A DNA stretch of 62,960 bases from Micromonospora rosaria (GCF_001567585.1 NZ_LRQV01000026.1:1-62960), one strand, 5' to 3'; counted from the first letter of the stretch, positions 16,736 through 24,996 are shown. Notes: generated from the sequence alone by a model not told the origin. Numbers and translations: made by a program.

Positions 16736-18271
16736 ATGACCATCGCTACCAACGAGCCCAAGGTGAGTGTCGTGGTGCCGGCCTACAACCCTGGGCCGCA
16801 CATCGAGAAACTGATCTCCTCCCTGTTGCGCCAGTCGCTGCCGGCGGAGGAGTTCGAGGTCGTCATCGTGGACGACGGCTCGACCGACGAGACACCCGCC
16901 CGGCTGGACGCCCTCGCCGCCGACCAGCCGAACGTCCGCGTCCTGCACATCGAGAACTCCGGCTGGCCGTCCCGGCCCCGCAACCTCGGCATCGAGGAGG
17001 CGCGCGGCGAGTACGTGTTCTTCGCCGACGACGACGACTGGTTCGGCGACGAGGCCCTGGAGCGGATGTACGCCTGCGCGAAGGAGCACGACGCCGACAT
17101 CGTGGTCGGCAAGATGATCGGCCACGGGCGCGGCGTGCCGCGCGAGCTGTTCCGCAAGAACCGGTTCGGGGTGACCCTGGCCGACGCGCCGCTGGTCGAC
17201 AGCATGACCTGTCACAAGCTGTTCCGGCGGTCCATGCTGCTGGCCCACGACCTCCGGTTCCCCGAGGGCAAGCGCCGGCTGGAGGACCACGTCATGGTCA
17301 TCCGGGCGTTCTTCGTCGCCCGGCGCACCTGCGTCCTGTCGGACTACCCCTGCTACCACCACATCCGCCGCGCGGACGCCGGCAACGTCACGGCGACCCG
17401 GCTGGACCCGGCCGGCTACTACACCAACCTGCGCGAGGCGCTCGACGTCGTCGACGAGTACACCAAGCCCGGCCCGCTGCGGGACCGGCTGCACCGGCGC
17501 TGGCTGCGCAACGAGATGATCAGCCGGCTCTCCGGCAAGGCGCTGCTACAGGCCCCCGAGGACTGGGCGGAGCAGGTCGCCTACGAGGTCCGGGACATCA
17601 TCCGGGAGCGGTTCGCCCCCGGGGTCGCCGCCGGGCTGCCGCCCCGGCAGCGGGCCGTGGCGTTCCTGGCCGAGCAGGGCCGCCTCGGTGACCTGCGCAC
17701 CCTGGCCGAGTGGGAGACCGGGGTACGGGCCACCGCCACGCTGGACCGGCGTGACCAGGACGGCACCGTCCTGCACGTGGCGGTCTCCGGATACCTGCGC
17801 TCCGGCGACGACCTGGTCACCTTCGTCGACGACGGCGGCCGGGACGTGCTGTCGTTGCCGGTGCCCGAGATCGACCCGGACCGGGTGGAGGCCACCGCCG
17901 AGGTGTCCCGCGCCAAGATGGATCTGATCGCCTGGCGCAAGGAGACCAACGAGGAGATCTTCCTGCCGGTGCAGTCCCGTACCGAGCGGGTACCGCACCC
18001 CGACGGGCCGCCCGGGGCGTTCCGGCTGATCCACCACAGCACCGCCGACATCGACTTCAGCACCCTCAACGGCGGCCGGACCGAGGGCACCTGGGTGCTG
18101 AAGGCCCGGATCAACAACTGCGGGTGGACCCTGGACGCCAAGCTGCCGAAGCCGGCCCGGGTCCCCGCCGACGGCGCCCCGCCCGCGCTCCCCGCGCAGG
18201 CCCCACCCGCCCAGCCGCTCCCGCTGCACGTCCGCCTCCAGCGCCGGCTCCGCAGGCTGATCAGCCGCTGA
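16736..18271 (+). CDS. Family 2 glycosyltransferase with C-terminal accessory domain
   Basis: 511 residues from ATG 16736, with AGGAAGAG upstream. The GT-A domain covers about 1-230: VSVVVPAYNPG at the start, VIVDDGSTDETPARL, and FADDDDWF for metal/nucleotide-sugar binding, then MTCHKLFRR and LEDHVMVIRAFF with an acidic base candidate. Residues about 320-480 form a beta-rich region, similar in layout to the C-terminal part of wall-polymer glycosyltransferases. The tail is proline/alanine-rich and then basic (LQRRLRRLISR), which might contact the membrane. Donor and acceptor are unknown. There are no other polysaccharide genes beside it. Confidence 0.85.
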   Translation: MTIATNEPKVSVVVPAYNPGPHIEKLISSLLRQSLPAEEFEVVIVDDGSTDETPARLDALAADQPNVRVLHIENSGWPSRPRNLGIEEARGEYVFFADDDDWFGDEALERMYACAKEHDADIVVGKMIGHGRGVPRELFRKNRFGVTLADAPLVDSMTCHKLFRRSMLLAHDLRFPEGKRRLEDHVMVIRAFFVARRTCVLSDYPCYHHIRRADAGNVTATRLDPAGYYTNLREALDVVDEYTKPGPLRDRLHRRWLRNEMISRLSGKALLQAPEDWAEQVAYEVRDIIRERFAPGVAAGLPPRQRAVAFLAEQGRLGDLRTLAEWETGVRATATLDRRDQDGTVLHVAVSGYLRSGDDLVTFVDDGGRDVLSLPVPEIDPDRVEATAEVSRAKMDLIAWRKETNEEIFLPVQSRTERVPHPDGPPGAFRLIHHSTADIDFSTLNGGRTEGTWVLKARINNCGWTLDAKLPKPARVPADGAPPALPAQAPPAQPLPLHVRLQRRLRRLISR

Positions 18272-18454
18272 CCCGACCGCCGGCCCCACCGGTCTGCGCC
18301 ACCGCCGCTGGGGCTGGTACCGGTGCGGCCGGCACCGGGCCGGCGGGTGCCCGAACCGGTCGTGCTGCCCCGGTTGGGGGCCGCGCGGGCCCGGACTGCG
18401 GCGAGAATCGGCAGGGAGCCGCCCCTGGACCCGGGCGACCGGGTCGGGGAAGGG

Positions 18455-19561
18455 GTGACCGTGATGCCGGAGCCGTCGACCGGCGGCTTCGGGCGCCGGT
18501 TGGACGAGCACGGCGCCCGGGAGGCGCCGCCGCGCCGGTCGGGTGAGCCCGGCGGGCTGGTCGACAGCGCCGTCTACACCGAGGGCCGCCGGCAGGCGTC
18601 CCCCGGCACCCTCGCCGACACGTACCGGTGCCTGCAGGAGCGGCCCGGGTCGATGGCCTGGATCGGGCTGTACCGGCCGGACGTGCAGCAGGTCGCCTCG
18701 CTGGCCCGCGAGTTCGAGCTGCACGAGCTGGCGGTCGAGGACGCCATCAACGCCCACCAGCGGCCGAAGCTGGAGCAGTACGGGGACACCCTCTTCGTGG
18801 TGCTGCTGGCCGCCCGCTATGTCGACCTGCGGGAGGTCGTCGAGTTCAGCGAACTGCACCTCTTCCTCGGGCCCCGGTTCGTGATCACGATGCGGCACGG
18901 CGAGGCGCCGGAGCTGGTCGCGGTACGCCGCCGGCTGGAGTCCGAGCCGCAGGTGCTGGCCGCCGGCCCGGCGGCGGTGCTGTACGCGGTGCTGGACCAG
19001 GTGGTGGACGGGTACGCCCCGGTGGTGGCGGGGCTGGAGAACGACATCGACGAGATCGAGACCGAGGTCTTCGGGGGTGACCCCAACGCCTCCCGGCGCA
19101 TCTACCAGTTGACCCGCGAGGTGATCGAGTTCCAGCGCGCCGCCCGCCCGCTGATCGGGATGCTGGCCGTGCTCGCCGCCGGTGGGGCGTACGGCGAGGA
19201 GTTGCAGCGGCGGCTGCGGGACGTCTCCGACCACCTGACGCAGGTGGTGGAGCGGGTGGACGGGTTCCGGCACCTGTTGCAGAACATCCTCACGGTGAAC
19301 GCCACCCTGGTCTCGCAGCAGCAGAACGAGGAGATGCGCAGTCTCACCGCGGCGAGCTACGAGCAGAACGAGGAGCTCAAGAAGATTTCCGCCTGGGCGG
19401 CGATCCTCTTCGCTCCGACCCTGATCGGCACCGTGTACGGGATGAACTTCGACCGCATGCCCGAACTGCACTGGCCGTTCGGGTACCCGGTGGCGATCCT
19501 GCTGATGGCCGTGGTCTGCGGCACCCTTTATCTGATCTTCAAACGACGGGGGTGGTTGTAA
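18455..19561 (+). CDS. corA: CorA-family magnesium/cobalt transporter (copy 1)
   Basis: 368 residues from GTG 18455 (a GGGGAAGG lies upstream; ATG 18464 is possible). The long cytoplasmic N-terminal domain leads to a long stalk helix. Two C-terminal membrane helices follow, the first ending in the selectivity motif YGMNF, then PELHWPFGYP in the short outer loop. The basic C-terminal end KRRGWL is typical. It is about 80% similar by eye to the product at 19786-20928, with near-identical DNA in the C-terminal part, so the two are a tandem duplication. It forms a pentameric Mg2+ channel. Confidence 0.92.
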   Translation: MTVMPEPSTGGFGRRLDEHGAREAPPRRSGEPGGLVDSAVYTEGRRQASPGTLADTYRCLQERPGSMAWIGLYRPDVQQVASLAREFELHELAVEDAINAHQRPKLEQYGDTLFVVLLAARYVDLREVVEFSELHLFLGPRFVITMRHGEAPELVAVRRRLESEPQVLAAGPAAVLYAVLDQVVDGYAPVVAGLENDIDEIETEVFGGDPNASRRIYQLTREVIEFQRAARPLIGMLAVLAAGGAYGEELQRRLRDVSDHLTQVVERVDGFRHLLQNILTVNATLVSQQQNEEMRSLTAASYEQNEELKKISAWAAILFAPTLIGTVYGMNFDRMPELHWPFGYPVAILLMAVVCGTLYLIFKRRGWL

Positions 19562-19667
19562 CGGCGGCGTGAATTCCGCTCAGGCGAGTGCGCGGTGCCG
19601 GTCGGACGCCGGTAGGATTCCGCGCGGCGCACAACGCGGATTCCGTGCGGAGGGAGGTGGTCACGCC

Positions 19668-19733
19668 ATGGGTAGCGAACCTCCGAGTACCAGCCCGTCG
19701 ACCACCGTCACCCCCACGGTCACCGCCGGCTGA
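19668..19733 (+). CDS. Possible 21-residue leader peptide upstream of second corA
   Basis: ATG 19668 follows a strong GGAGGGAGG at about 19650-19658. The frame encodes a short Pro/Thr/Ser-rich peptide (MGSEPPSTSPSTTVTPTV then TAG) and stops at 19733, 52 nt before the second corA start. Leader peptides rich in proline control mgtA and corA in enterobacteria, but no homology is implied. No comparable short frame is obvious before the first corA. It could be a chance frame; the ribosome-binding site is the main support. Confidence 0.4.
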   Translation: MGSEPPSTSPSTTVTPTVTAG

Positions 19734-19785
19734 GCTGCCGCCGGCGCAGGGGTGCCGTCCGCCCACCCTGCCCAGGAGTCCCCTC

Positions 19786-20928
19786 ATGCCTGCGAAGCTG
19801 CGCGCGTTCGCCCTCACCAACGCCCTCGGACGCTGGGGAAACGGTGCCACCGCCGTCCGGCCCCGGCCCCGGCCGGCGGTGCCGATCAACGTCACGCCGT
19901 CGACCACCAGCCGGCTGATCGACAGCGCCGTCTACACCGGCGGCCGGCGGTACGCCTCGCCGGACAGCCTCGCCGAGACGTATCGCTGCCTCGACGAGCA
20001 GGACGGGGCGATGGCCTGGATCGGCCTCTACCGGGCCGACGCCGGGCAGATCGCCTCGCTGGCCCGCGAGTTCAAGCTGCACGACCTGGCCGTGGAGGAC
20101 GCGATCACCGCCCACCAGCGGCCGAAGCTGGAGCGGTACGGCCAGACCCTCTTCGTGGTGCTGCGCGCCGCCCGGTACGTCGACTCCCGCGAGCACGTGG
20201 AGTTCAGCGAGCTGCACCTGTTCATCGGCCCCGACTTCGTGATCACCGTCCGGCACGGGGAGGCCCCCGACCTGGCCGCCGTGCGGCGGCGGATGGAGTC
20301 GGACCCGGTCATGCTGGCCCGGGGCCCGGAGGCGGTGCTCTACGCGGTGCTGGACCAGGTGGTGGACGGGTACGCCCCGGTGGTGGCGGGGCTGGAGAAC
20401 GACATCGACGAGATCGAGACCGAGGTCTTCGGCGGTGACCCGAAGGTGAGCCGGCGCATCTACGAGCTGAGCCGGGAGGTGATCGAGTTCCAGCGCGCCG
20501 CCCGCCCCCTGCTCGGCGTCCTGGAGAACCTCGCCGCCGGCTACGCCAAGTACGGCACCGACGAGGAACTCCAGCGGCGGCTGCGGGACGTCTCCGACCA
20601 CCTGACGCAGGTGGTGGAGCGGGTGGACGCGTTCCGGCACCTGTTGCAGAACATCCTCACGGTGAACGCCACCCTGGTCTCGCAGCAGCAGAACGAGGAG
20701 ATGCGGGCCCTGACCGCGGCGAGCTACGAGCAGAACGAGGAGATCAAGCGGATCTCCTCCTGGGCGGCGATCCTCTTCGCCCCGACCCTGATCGGCACCG
20801 TGTACGGGATGAACTTCGACGTCATGCCCGAGCTGCACTGGCGCTTCGGCTACCCGTTCGCGGTCGCGCTGATGGGTGTGGTCTGCGGCACGCTGTACCT
20901 GATCTTCAAGCGCCGCAACTGGCTCTGA
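19786..20928 (+). CDS. corA: CorA-family magnesium/cobalt transporter (copy 2)
   Basis: 380 residues from ATG 19786, with AGGAG 8 nt upstream. The domain order is as in copy 1: cytoplasmic funnel domain, stalk helix (LENDIDEIETEVFGGD), then two membrane helices with YGMNF and PELHWRFGYP. It differs from copy 1 mainly at the N-terminus (a basic 40-residue leader with RPRPRPAVP) and by a few inserted residues near AAGYAKYG. The two copies, 225 nt apart and in the same direction, are a recent tandem duplication. A possible leader peptide at 19668-19733 precedes only this copy, so regulation may differ. Confidence 0.92.
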   Translation: MPAKLRAFALTNALGRWGNGATAVRPRPRPAVPINVTPSTTSRLIDSAVYTGGRRYASPDSLAETYRCLDEQDGAMAWIGLYRADAGQIASLAREFKLHDLAVEDAITAHQRPKLERYGQTLFVVLRAARYVDSREHVEFSELHLFIGPDFVITVRHGEAPDLAAVRRRMESDPVMLARGPEAVLYAVLDQVVDGYAPVVAGLENDIDEIETEVFGGDPKVSRRIYELSREVIEFQRAARPLLGVLENLAAGYAKYGTDEELQRRLRDVSDHLTQVVERVDAFRHLLQNILTVNATLVSQQQNEEMRALTAASYEQNEEIKRISSWAAILFAPTLIGTVYGMNFDVMPELHWRFGYPFAVALMGVVCGTLYLIFKRRNWL

Positions 20929-20933
20929 GGTGT

Positions 20934-20983
20934 AAGGAAGGGCCCCCTGTTAACGCATACGGTCGAGAAGGGCACCCTTCTCA
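20934..20983. repeat. AAGGGCCC...TTAACGCATACGGT...GAGAAGGG element, copy 1
   Basis: This starts 6 nt after the corA stop. The core TTAACGCATACGGT is shared with the copy at 25446-25494, and both are flanked by GGAAGGGCCCC and GAGAAGGG...CCCTTCT blocks that can pair. Elements of this kind are scattered between genes in Micromonosporaceae as I remember those genomes. The pairing blocks and position after stop codons suggest a role in transcript ending, or a mobile miniature element. Confidence 0.7.
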
Positions 20984-21185
20984 CCGGTGCCGGCGGGGAC
21001 GCCGAGGGCGGGGGCGGCGGGTCGGGGCGGCGGCCGGCGGGAACCGTGTTGGCTTTCCGGTGCGGCGTACCTATGGTGGTCTGATGCCGCGCGTCGGGTT
21101 CCGCTCGCACACCGTCACCTCCGTGACGGCGTTCCGGGCTGCCCGCGAGCAGGCCACCGGCCCGGCCACACCGGGCCGGCCGCCC

Positions 21186-21283
21186 GTGACCAGTCGGCCG
21201 CCCGTGACCAGTCGGTCGGCCGTGACCAGCCGGTCGGCCGTGACCAGTCGGTCGGCCGTGACCAGCCGGTCGGCCGTGACCGC
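21186..21283. repeat. 18-bp tandem repeat, about 5.4 copies
   Basis: The unit is gtgaccagtcggtcggcc, with variants at two positions (agt/agc, ggtcgg/ggccgc). A partial copy precedes it at about 21173. Being a multiple of 3, it reads as V-T-S-R-S-A on plus and V-T-A-D-R-L on minus without stops, but I see no convincing gene across it. It sits in the 580-bp gap between corA and the DksA-like gene. Confidence 0.8.
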
Positions 21284-21459
21284 GCGACGCGACGGGGCGT
21301 ACCCGTCGGTCGTCGCCGTCCGGGTCGCCGCGGGCCGGGCGGCCGTCACCGCGTCCGTCTCCACGGCCGCCACCACGGTTTCCTGTGGGCTGCCGAGCCC
21401 GGCTCCCAGCGGCCGTGGCCCACCGGCGGAGGGTTTTCCACCCGAGACGACCGCCAGGG

Positions 21460-21490
21460 CGAAGCTTCCACGCTTCGGCCTTTTTCTTTT
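21460..21490 (+). terminator. Hairpin plus T-run just upstream of the DksA/TraR-like gene
   Basis: CGAAGC at 21460-21465 pairs with GCTTCG at 21472-21477 around TTCCAC. It is followed by gcc and an almost pure T-run at 21481-21490, the form of an intrinsic terminator, which is rare at this GC. It ends 18 nt before the start codon at 21509, so it lies in the 5' leader of that gene. It could either end an upstream transcript or act as an attenuator. Confidence 0.6.
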
Positions 21491-21508
21491 TCCAGGGAAG
21501 GATTCGAC

Positions 21509-21832
21509 ATGACCATCGACAACCCGACCGTCGACCGGCGCCGGCTGGCTGATCTGCACCACGCGTTGCAGGAGGAGCTGTCGGCCCAGACGACCCGCCT
21601 GCGGGAGCTGAGCGAACTCACCGCGGACACCGGCGACCCGGGCGCGGACCACGCCGCGCTGCTGGCCGCCACCCGGCACAGCATCGAGCAGATCAACGAC
21701 GCGCTGCGCCGGGTCGCCGACGGCAGCTACGGCGTCTGCGCGAAGTGCGGCGCGGCGATCCCGGTGGAGCGGCTGGAGATCCTGCCGCACGCCCGGTTCT
21801 GCGTGCCGTGCCAGGCGAAGCAGAAGGGCTGA
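21509..21832 (+). CDS. DksA/TraR-family C4 zinc-finger protein
   Basis: 107 residues. The N-terminal ~65 residues form a helical hairpin/coiled coil (LADLHHALQEELSAQTTRLR). The C-terminal zinc finger is CAKCG...FCVPC, a C-x2-C-x17-C-x2-C arrangement. The family binds RNA polymerase in the secondary channel in proteobacteria, while the role of short actinobacterial members is less clear. The ATG at 21509 has GGGAAGGA upstream. The hairpin/T-run at 21460-21490 directly before it suggests attenuation. Confidence 0.85.
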   Translation: MTIDNPTVDRRRLADLHHALQEELSAQTTRLRELSELTADTGDPGADHAALLAATRHSIEQINDALRRVADGSYGVCAKCGAAIPVERLEILPHARFCVPCQAKQKG

Positions 21833-21954
21833 CCGCACCGGCCGCCGCCGACCCACCGACCCCGGTGACCCGGCGGCGGCCCCACCCACCCACCGGTCCC
21901 TGTCCGGCGCAGCGCGTCCCGTGTCGCCTTGCCCCTGACACCGGTGTGAAGGCC

Positions 21955-21967
21955 TAGCCTGCGGGCA
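21955..21967 (+). promoter_or_regulatory. Likely leaderless promoter of the VOC-deaminase gene
   Basis: TAGCCT at 21955-21960 fits the -10 form TANNNT. Its last T is 7 nt before the ATG at 21967, so the transcript would start at the start codon. No ribosome-binding site is present. The spacing is identical to that before the gene at 3408. Confidence 0.45.
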
Positions 21968-22971
21968 TGACCGAGACCGATGTCAACCAGCTCCGCGTCG
22001 TGCTGACCGTCGACGACCACGACGCGGCGGTGGCGTACTACCGGGACACGCTGGGCCTGCCGGAGTCCGCCGCGTTCGCCGGGCCCGACGGTGCCCGGGT
22101 GGTCATCCTCGAAGCGGGGCGGGCCACGCTCGAACTCGCCAACGCCGCCCAGGCGCGGTTCATCGCCGAGGTGGAGACCGGGGGTACGCCGGCCGGGCCG
22201 GTCCGGCTGGCCTTCGAGGTGACCGACGTCGAGGCGGCCACCGCCACGTTGACCGGGGCCGGGGCGGAACTGGTCGCCGCGCCGGTGCGTACCCCGTGGA
22301 ACTCGCGCAACTCCCGGCTGGCCGGGCCGGCCGGCGTACCGGTGACGCTCTTCCAGGAGCTGGCCGGCCCCACCCGGCCGGCGGGGCCGGACCGGCCGTC
22401 ACCGGTCGCGGCGCGGGTCGGACCGCCCGAGGCCGGGGAACTGGTCGGTCGGGCGGTCGCGGAACTGGTCGGTCGCACGGTCGCCGAGCTGGGTGGGGAG
22501 GCCGGGGTGCTGGACCGGACGGTCCGGCTCGCGCAGCGGTACGGCGCGGCCGGGTACTCGCCGTTCGTGGCCGTCGTCGCCCAGGGTGGCACGGTGGTCG
22601 GGGGCGGCGTCAACACCATCCGGACCGACCACGACCCGTCGGCGCACGGCGAGGTCGCGGCGATCCGGGACGCCACCCGGCGGCGCGGGTCGGCGGACCT
22701 GACCGGCGCGGTGGTGTACTCCAGTTGCGAACCGTGCGCGATCTGCCGGACGGTGGCCGCCGCCGCCGGGGTACACGAGATCGTCTTCGCCGCCGGTCGG
22801 GGGGACGTCCCGGCCGCCATCGACCCGTCGCCGGAGCGGTCCGCCGCGCTGATGGACGCGGTGACCGCCGTGCTGCCCGGGATCGCCCGGCGCGGCGGGA
22901 CCGGGCTGACGTCGGCGGAGCTGGCCGCGCCCTTCCACGCCTACCTCGGCACCCTCCCGGCCACGTCCTGA
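21967..22971 (+). CDS. VOC (glyoxalase-fold) / nucleoside-deaminase fusion
   Basis: 334 residues. Residues 1-130 are a VOC fold (LRVVLTVDDHDAAVAYYRDT ... AFEVTDVEAATATL ... VPVTLFQEL), the small glyoxalase/bleomycin-resistance-type domain. A Pro/Ala-rich linker of about 40 residues follows. Residues about 175-320 are a cytidine-deaminase-fold domain with zinc ligands His227 (HGE, catalytic Glu229) and Cys254/Cys257 in CEPC, as in guanine/cytosine/tRNA deaminases. The DNA reads through without a break. The combination is unusual, and substrate and pathway are unknown. The 3' end overlaps the convergent HxlR gene by 31 nt. Confidence 0.85.
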   Translation: MTETDVNQLRVVLTVDDHDAAVAYYRDTLGLPESAAFAGPDGARVVILEAGRATLELANAAQARFIAEVETGGTPAGPVRLAFEVTDVEAATATLTGAGAELVAAPVRTPWNSRNSRLAGPAGVPVTLFQELAGPTRPAGPDRPSPVAARVGPPEAGELVGRAVAELVGRTVAELGGEAGVLDRTVRLAQRYGAAGYSPFVAVVAQGGTVVGGGVNTIRTDHDPSAHGEVAAIRDATRRRGSADLTGAVVYSSCEPCAICRTVAAAAGVHEIVFAAGRGDVPAAIDPSPERSAALMDAVTAVLPGIARRGGTGLTSAELAAPFHAYLGTLPATS

Positions 22972-23474
22972 GTCGGCCCCGGGCCGCCCCGCTCCAGCAC
23001 CGCGCGGGCGAGGGCGGTCCGGGCCGCCGCCTCCTCGTCGGCCTGCCGTTGCTCGGCCGCCGCGCGGACGTCGTACGCGGCGCGGGCGGCGGCGATCTCC
23101 TGCTGGTGCGTCTCGGTCCAGGTGACCAGCGCCCGGATCGTCTCGTGCAGGGTCGCCCCGAGCGGGGTCAGCGCGTAGTCGACCCGGGGCGGCACCGACG
23201 GGTGGACGGTCCGGCTGACCAGCCCGTCCCGTTCGAGGTGTCGCAGGGTACGGGCGAGCATCCGTTGACTGATCCCGTCGACCTGGCGGCGTAGCTCGGT
23301 GAACCGCAGGCTGCGCTGGTCCAGCAGGGCGATCACCAGCAGTGACCACTTGTCGGCGATCCGGTCGAGGATCTGCCGTACCTCGCAGTCCTCCCGGACG
23401 TCCCACTGGCGTACGTCGTAGCCGTCGTCGGTATCCCCGCAGTAACTGAGGGACGGCGAAGTTCCGTCTTCCAC
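22941..23474 (-). CDS. HxlR-family transcriptional regulator
   Basis: 177 residues from GTG 23474. The winged-helix HxlR domain shows the typical CEVRQILDRIADKWSLLVIA stretch with its conserved Cys, then FTELRRQVDGISQRMLARTL and a wing with PRVDYALTPLG. The C-terminal ~50 residues are an Ala/Glu/Arg-rich helix beyond the usual domain. Family members respond to redox or reactive electrophiles. It is divergent from the MFS exporter at 23569 with 94 nt between, so it probably controls that gene and itself. Confidence 0.88.
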   Translation of the reverse strand: MEDGTSPSLSYCGDTDDGYDVRQWDVREDCEVRQILDRIADKWSLLVIALLDQRSLRFTELRRQVDGISQRMLARTLRHLERDGLVSRTVHPSVPPRVDYALTPLGATLHETIRALVTWTETHQQEIAAARAAYDVRAAAEQRQADEEAAARTALARAVLERGGPGPTQDVAGRVPR

Positions 23475-23568
23475 GCCTGCTGATGCTGCCCGACGATGCA
23501 CCTGGTTACAACAAGGAACCGAGGTGCGTACCGGGAACCTGCGGGGGTTCGCCGGAGAGGAGCTCACG

Positions 23569-24996
23569 ATGGTCAGCACAGCCGGCCGGTTCGACGCCCG
23601 CTCCTGGGCGGTCCTGCTGGTGCTCTGCGGGGCGATCTTCCTGGAGGGCATCGACGTGGCCATGCTCAACGTGGCCCTGCCCGCCATCCGGGACGACCTC
23701 GGCCTCTCCACCGGCACGCTCAGCGGCGTGGTCAGCGCGTACGTCCTCGGGTACGGCGGGTTCATGCTGCTCGGTGGGCGGGCCGCCGACCTGTACGGCC
23801 GCCGCCGGATGTTCCTGACCTGGCTGACGGTCTTCCTGGTCTTCTCCGGTCTCGGCGGGTTCGCCACCGAGGGGTGGATGCTGCTGGTGGCCCGGTTCGT
23901 GACCGGAGTCGCGGCGGCCTTCATGACCCCGGCCGGGCTGGCCCTGGTGACGGCCGCCTTCCCCGAGGGGCCGCGACGGACCCGGGCACTGGGCGTGTAC
24001 GCCGCCATCGCCTCGGGCGGCTTCTCGCTCGGGCTGGTCGCCGGGGGCGCGCTGACCGAACTGGGCTGGCGGTGGGTCTTCTTCGCCCCGGTGATCCTCG
24101 CGGCGGTGCTGCTGCTCGCCGCGCTGCCGCTGGTGGCCCCGGACCCGCCGGTGACCCGGCCGAGGAACGGTTTCGACGTGGCCGGCGCGGTCAGCCTCAC
24201 CGGGGCGATGCTCCTGCTCGTCTACGGGGTGGTCCGGCTGGAGCACGGCGGCGACGGGATCGGGGTGAGCGTGGGCTTCCTCGCCGTGGGGGCGGCCCTG
24301 CTCGCGCTCTTCGTCGCGGTGCAGCGGCGGGCGGCCGACCCGTTGGTCCGGCTGGGCATCCTCCGCCGCGCCGCACTGGTCCGGACGAACCTCGCCGCCC
24401 TGCTGTTCATGGGGGCGTTCGCCGGGTTCCAGTTCATGGTCACCCTCTACCTCCAGGAACTGCGCGGGTGGAGCCCTCTCCAGACCGGCCTGGCGATGCT
24501 GCTGGTCGCCCTCGACGTGCTGATCGCCCCGACCCTGACGCCGTGGCTGGTGCAGCGGTACGGCCACACCCGGGTCCTCTTCGGCGGCCTGCTCGCCGCC
24601 GTGGCGGCGTACGCGCTGTTCCTGCCGGCGCGGCTGGACTGGGCGTACGTGGCGATGCTGCCGACCATGGTGCTGCTCGGTCTCGCCTTCGGGCTGGTCT
24701 ACGGCCCGTTGACCATGGCCGGCGTCGAGGGGGTCGACGAGCGGGAGCACGGGCTCGCCGGCGGCCTGCTCTACACCTCGATGCAGTTCGGCATGGCGCT
24801 GGGGATCTCCGCCGTCACCGCGGTCAGCGTGGCCGTGGCCCGGGCACCCGGGATGACCGGGGTCACCCTGGACGCGGTCCGTGCCGGGCTGGTGCTGCCG
24901 CTGGTGGCGGTCCTGCTCGCGGCGGTCGTCACCGCCTTCGGCCTGCGTGCCCGAGCCACCACCCCGACCCCCGACCCCGACCGCGCCCCCGTCTGA
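23569..24996 (+). CDS. MFS exporter, DHA2 (EmrB/QacA-like) family
   Basis: 475 residues with about 14 hydrophobic helices. The first helix region is LLVLCGAIFLEGIDVAMLNV, then motif A GGRAADLYGRRRMF, and motif C-like GGFSLGLVAGGALTELGWRW. These mark proton-driven multidrug exporters. ATG 23569 is chosen for the GGAGAGGAG about 7 nt upstream over an earlier ATG at 23524. It is divergent from the HxlR regulator, the usual pairing of a repressor with its exporter. The substrate is unknown. Confidence 0.88.
   Translation: MVSTAGRFDARSWAVLLVLCGAIFLEGIDVAMLNVALPAIRDDLGLSTGTLSGVVSAYVLGYGGFMLLGGRAADLYGRRRMFLTWLTVFLVFSGLGGFATEGWMLLVARFVTGVAAAFMTPAGLALVTAAFPEGPRRTRALGVYAAIASGGFSLGLVAGGALTELGWRWVFFAPVILAAVLLLAALPLVAPDPPVTRPRNGFDVAGAVSLTGAMLLLVYGVVRLEHGGDGIGVSVGFLAVGAALLALFVAVQRRAADPLVRLGILRRAALVRTNLAALLFMGAFAGFQFMVTLYLQELRGWSPLQTGLAMLLVALDVLIAPTLTPWLVQRYGHTRVLFGGLLAAVAAYALFLPARLDWAYVAMLPTMVLLGLAFGLVYGPLTMAGVEGVDEREHGLAGGLLYTSMQFGMALGISAVTAVSVAVARAPGMTGVTLDAVRAGLVLPLVAVLLAAVVTAFGLRARATTPTPDPDRAPV

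Noticed and set aside
17546..19471. 641-codon minus-strand frame opposite the glycosyltransferase and corA
   Set aside because: Antisense shadow of two well-supported genes, with no motif.
21173..21283. CRISPR array
   Set aside because: Units are contiguous 18-mers without spacers and no cas genes are present. The same reasoning excludes the arrays at 1-105 and 31131-31188.
21084..21512. Frame across the 18-bp repeat as a secreted or repeat protein
   Set aside because: No ribosome-binding site at ATG 21084, no signal peptide, and the frame runs through the hairpin/T-run and overlaps the DksA-like start. I kept it as a repeat only.
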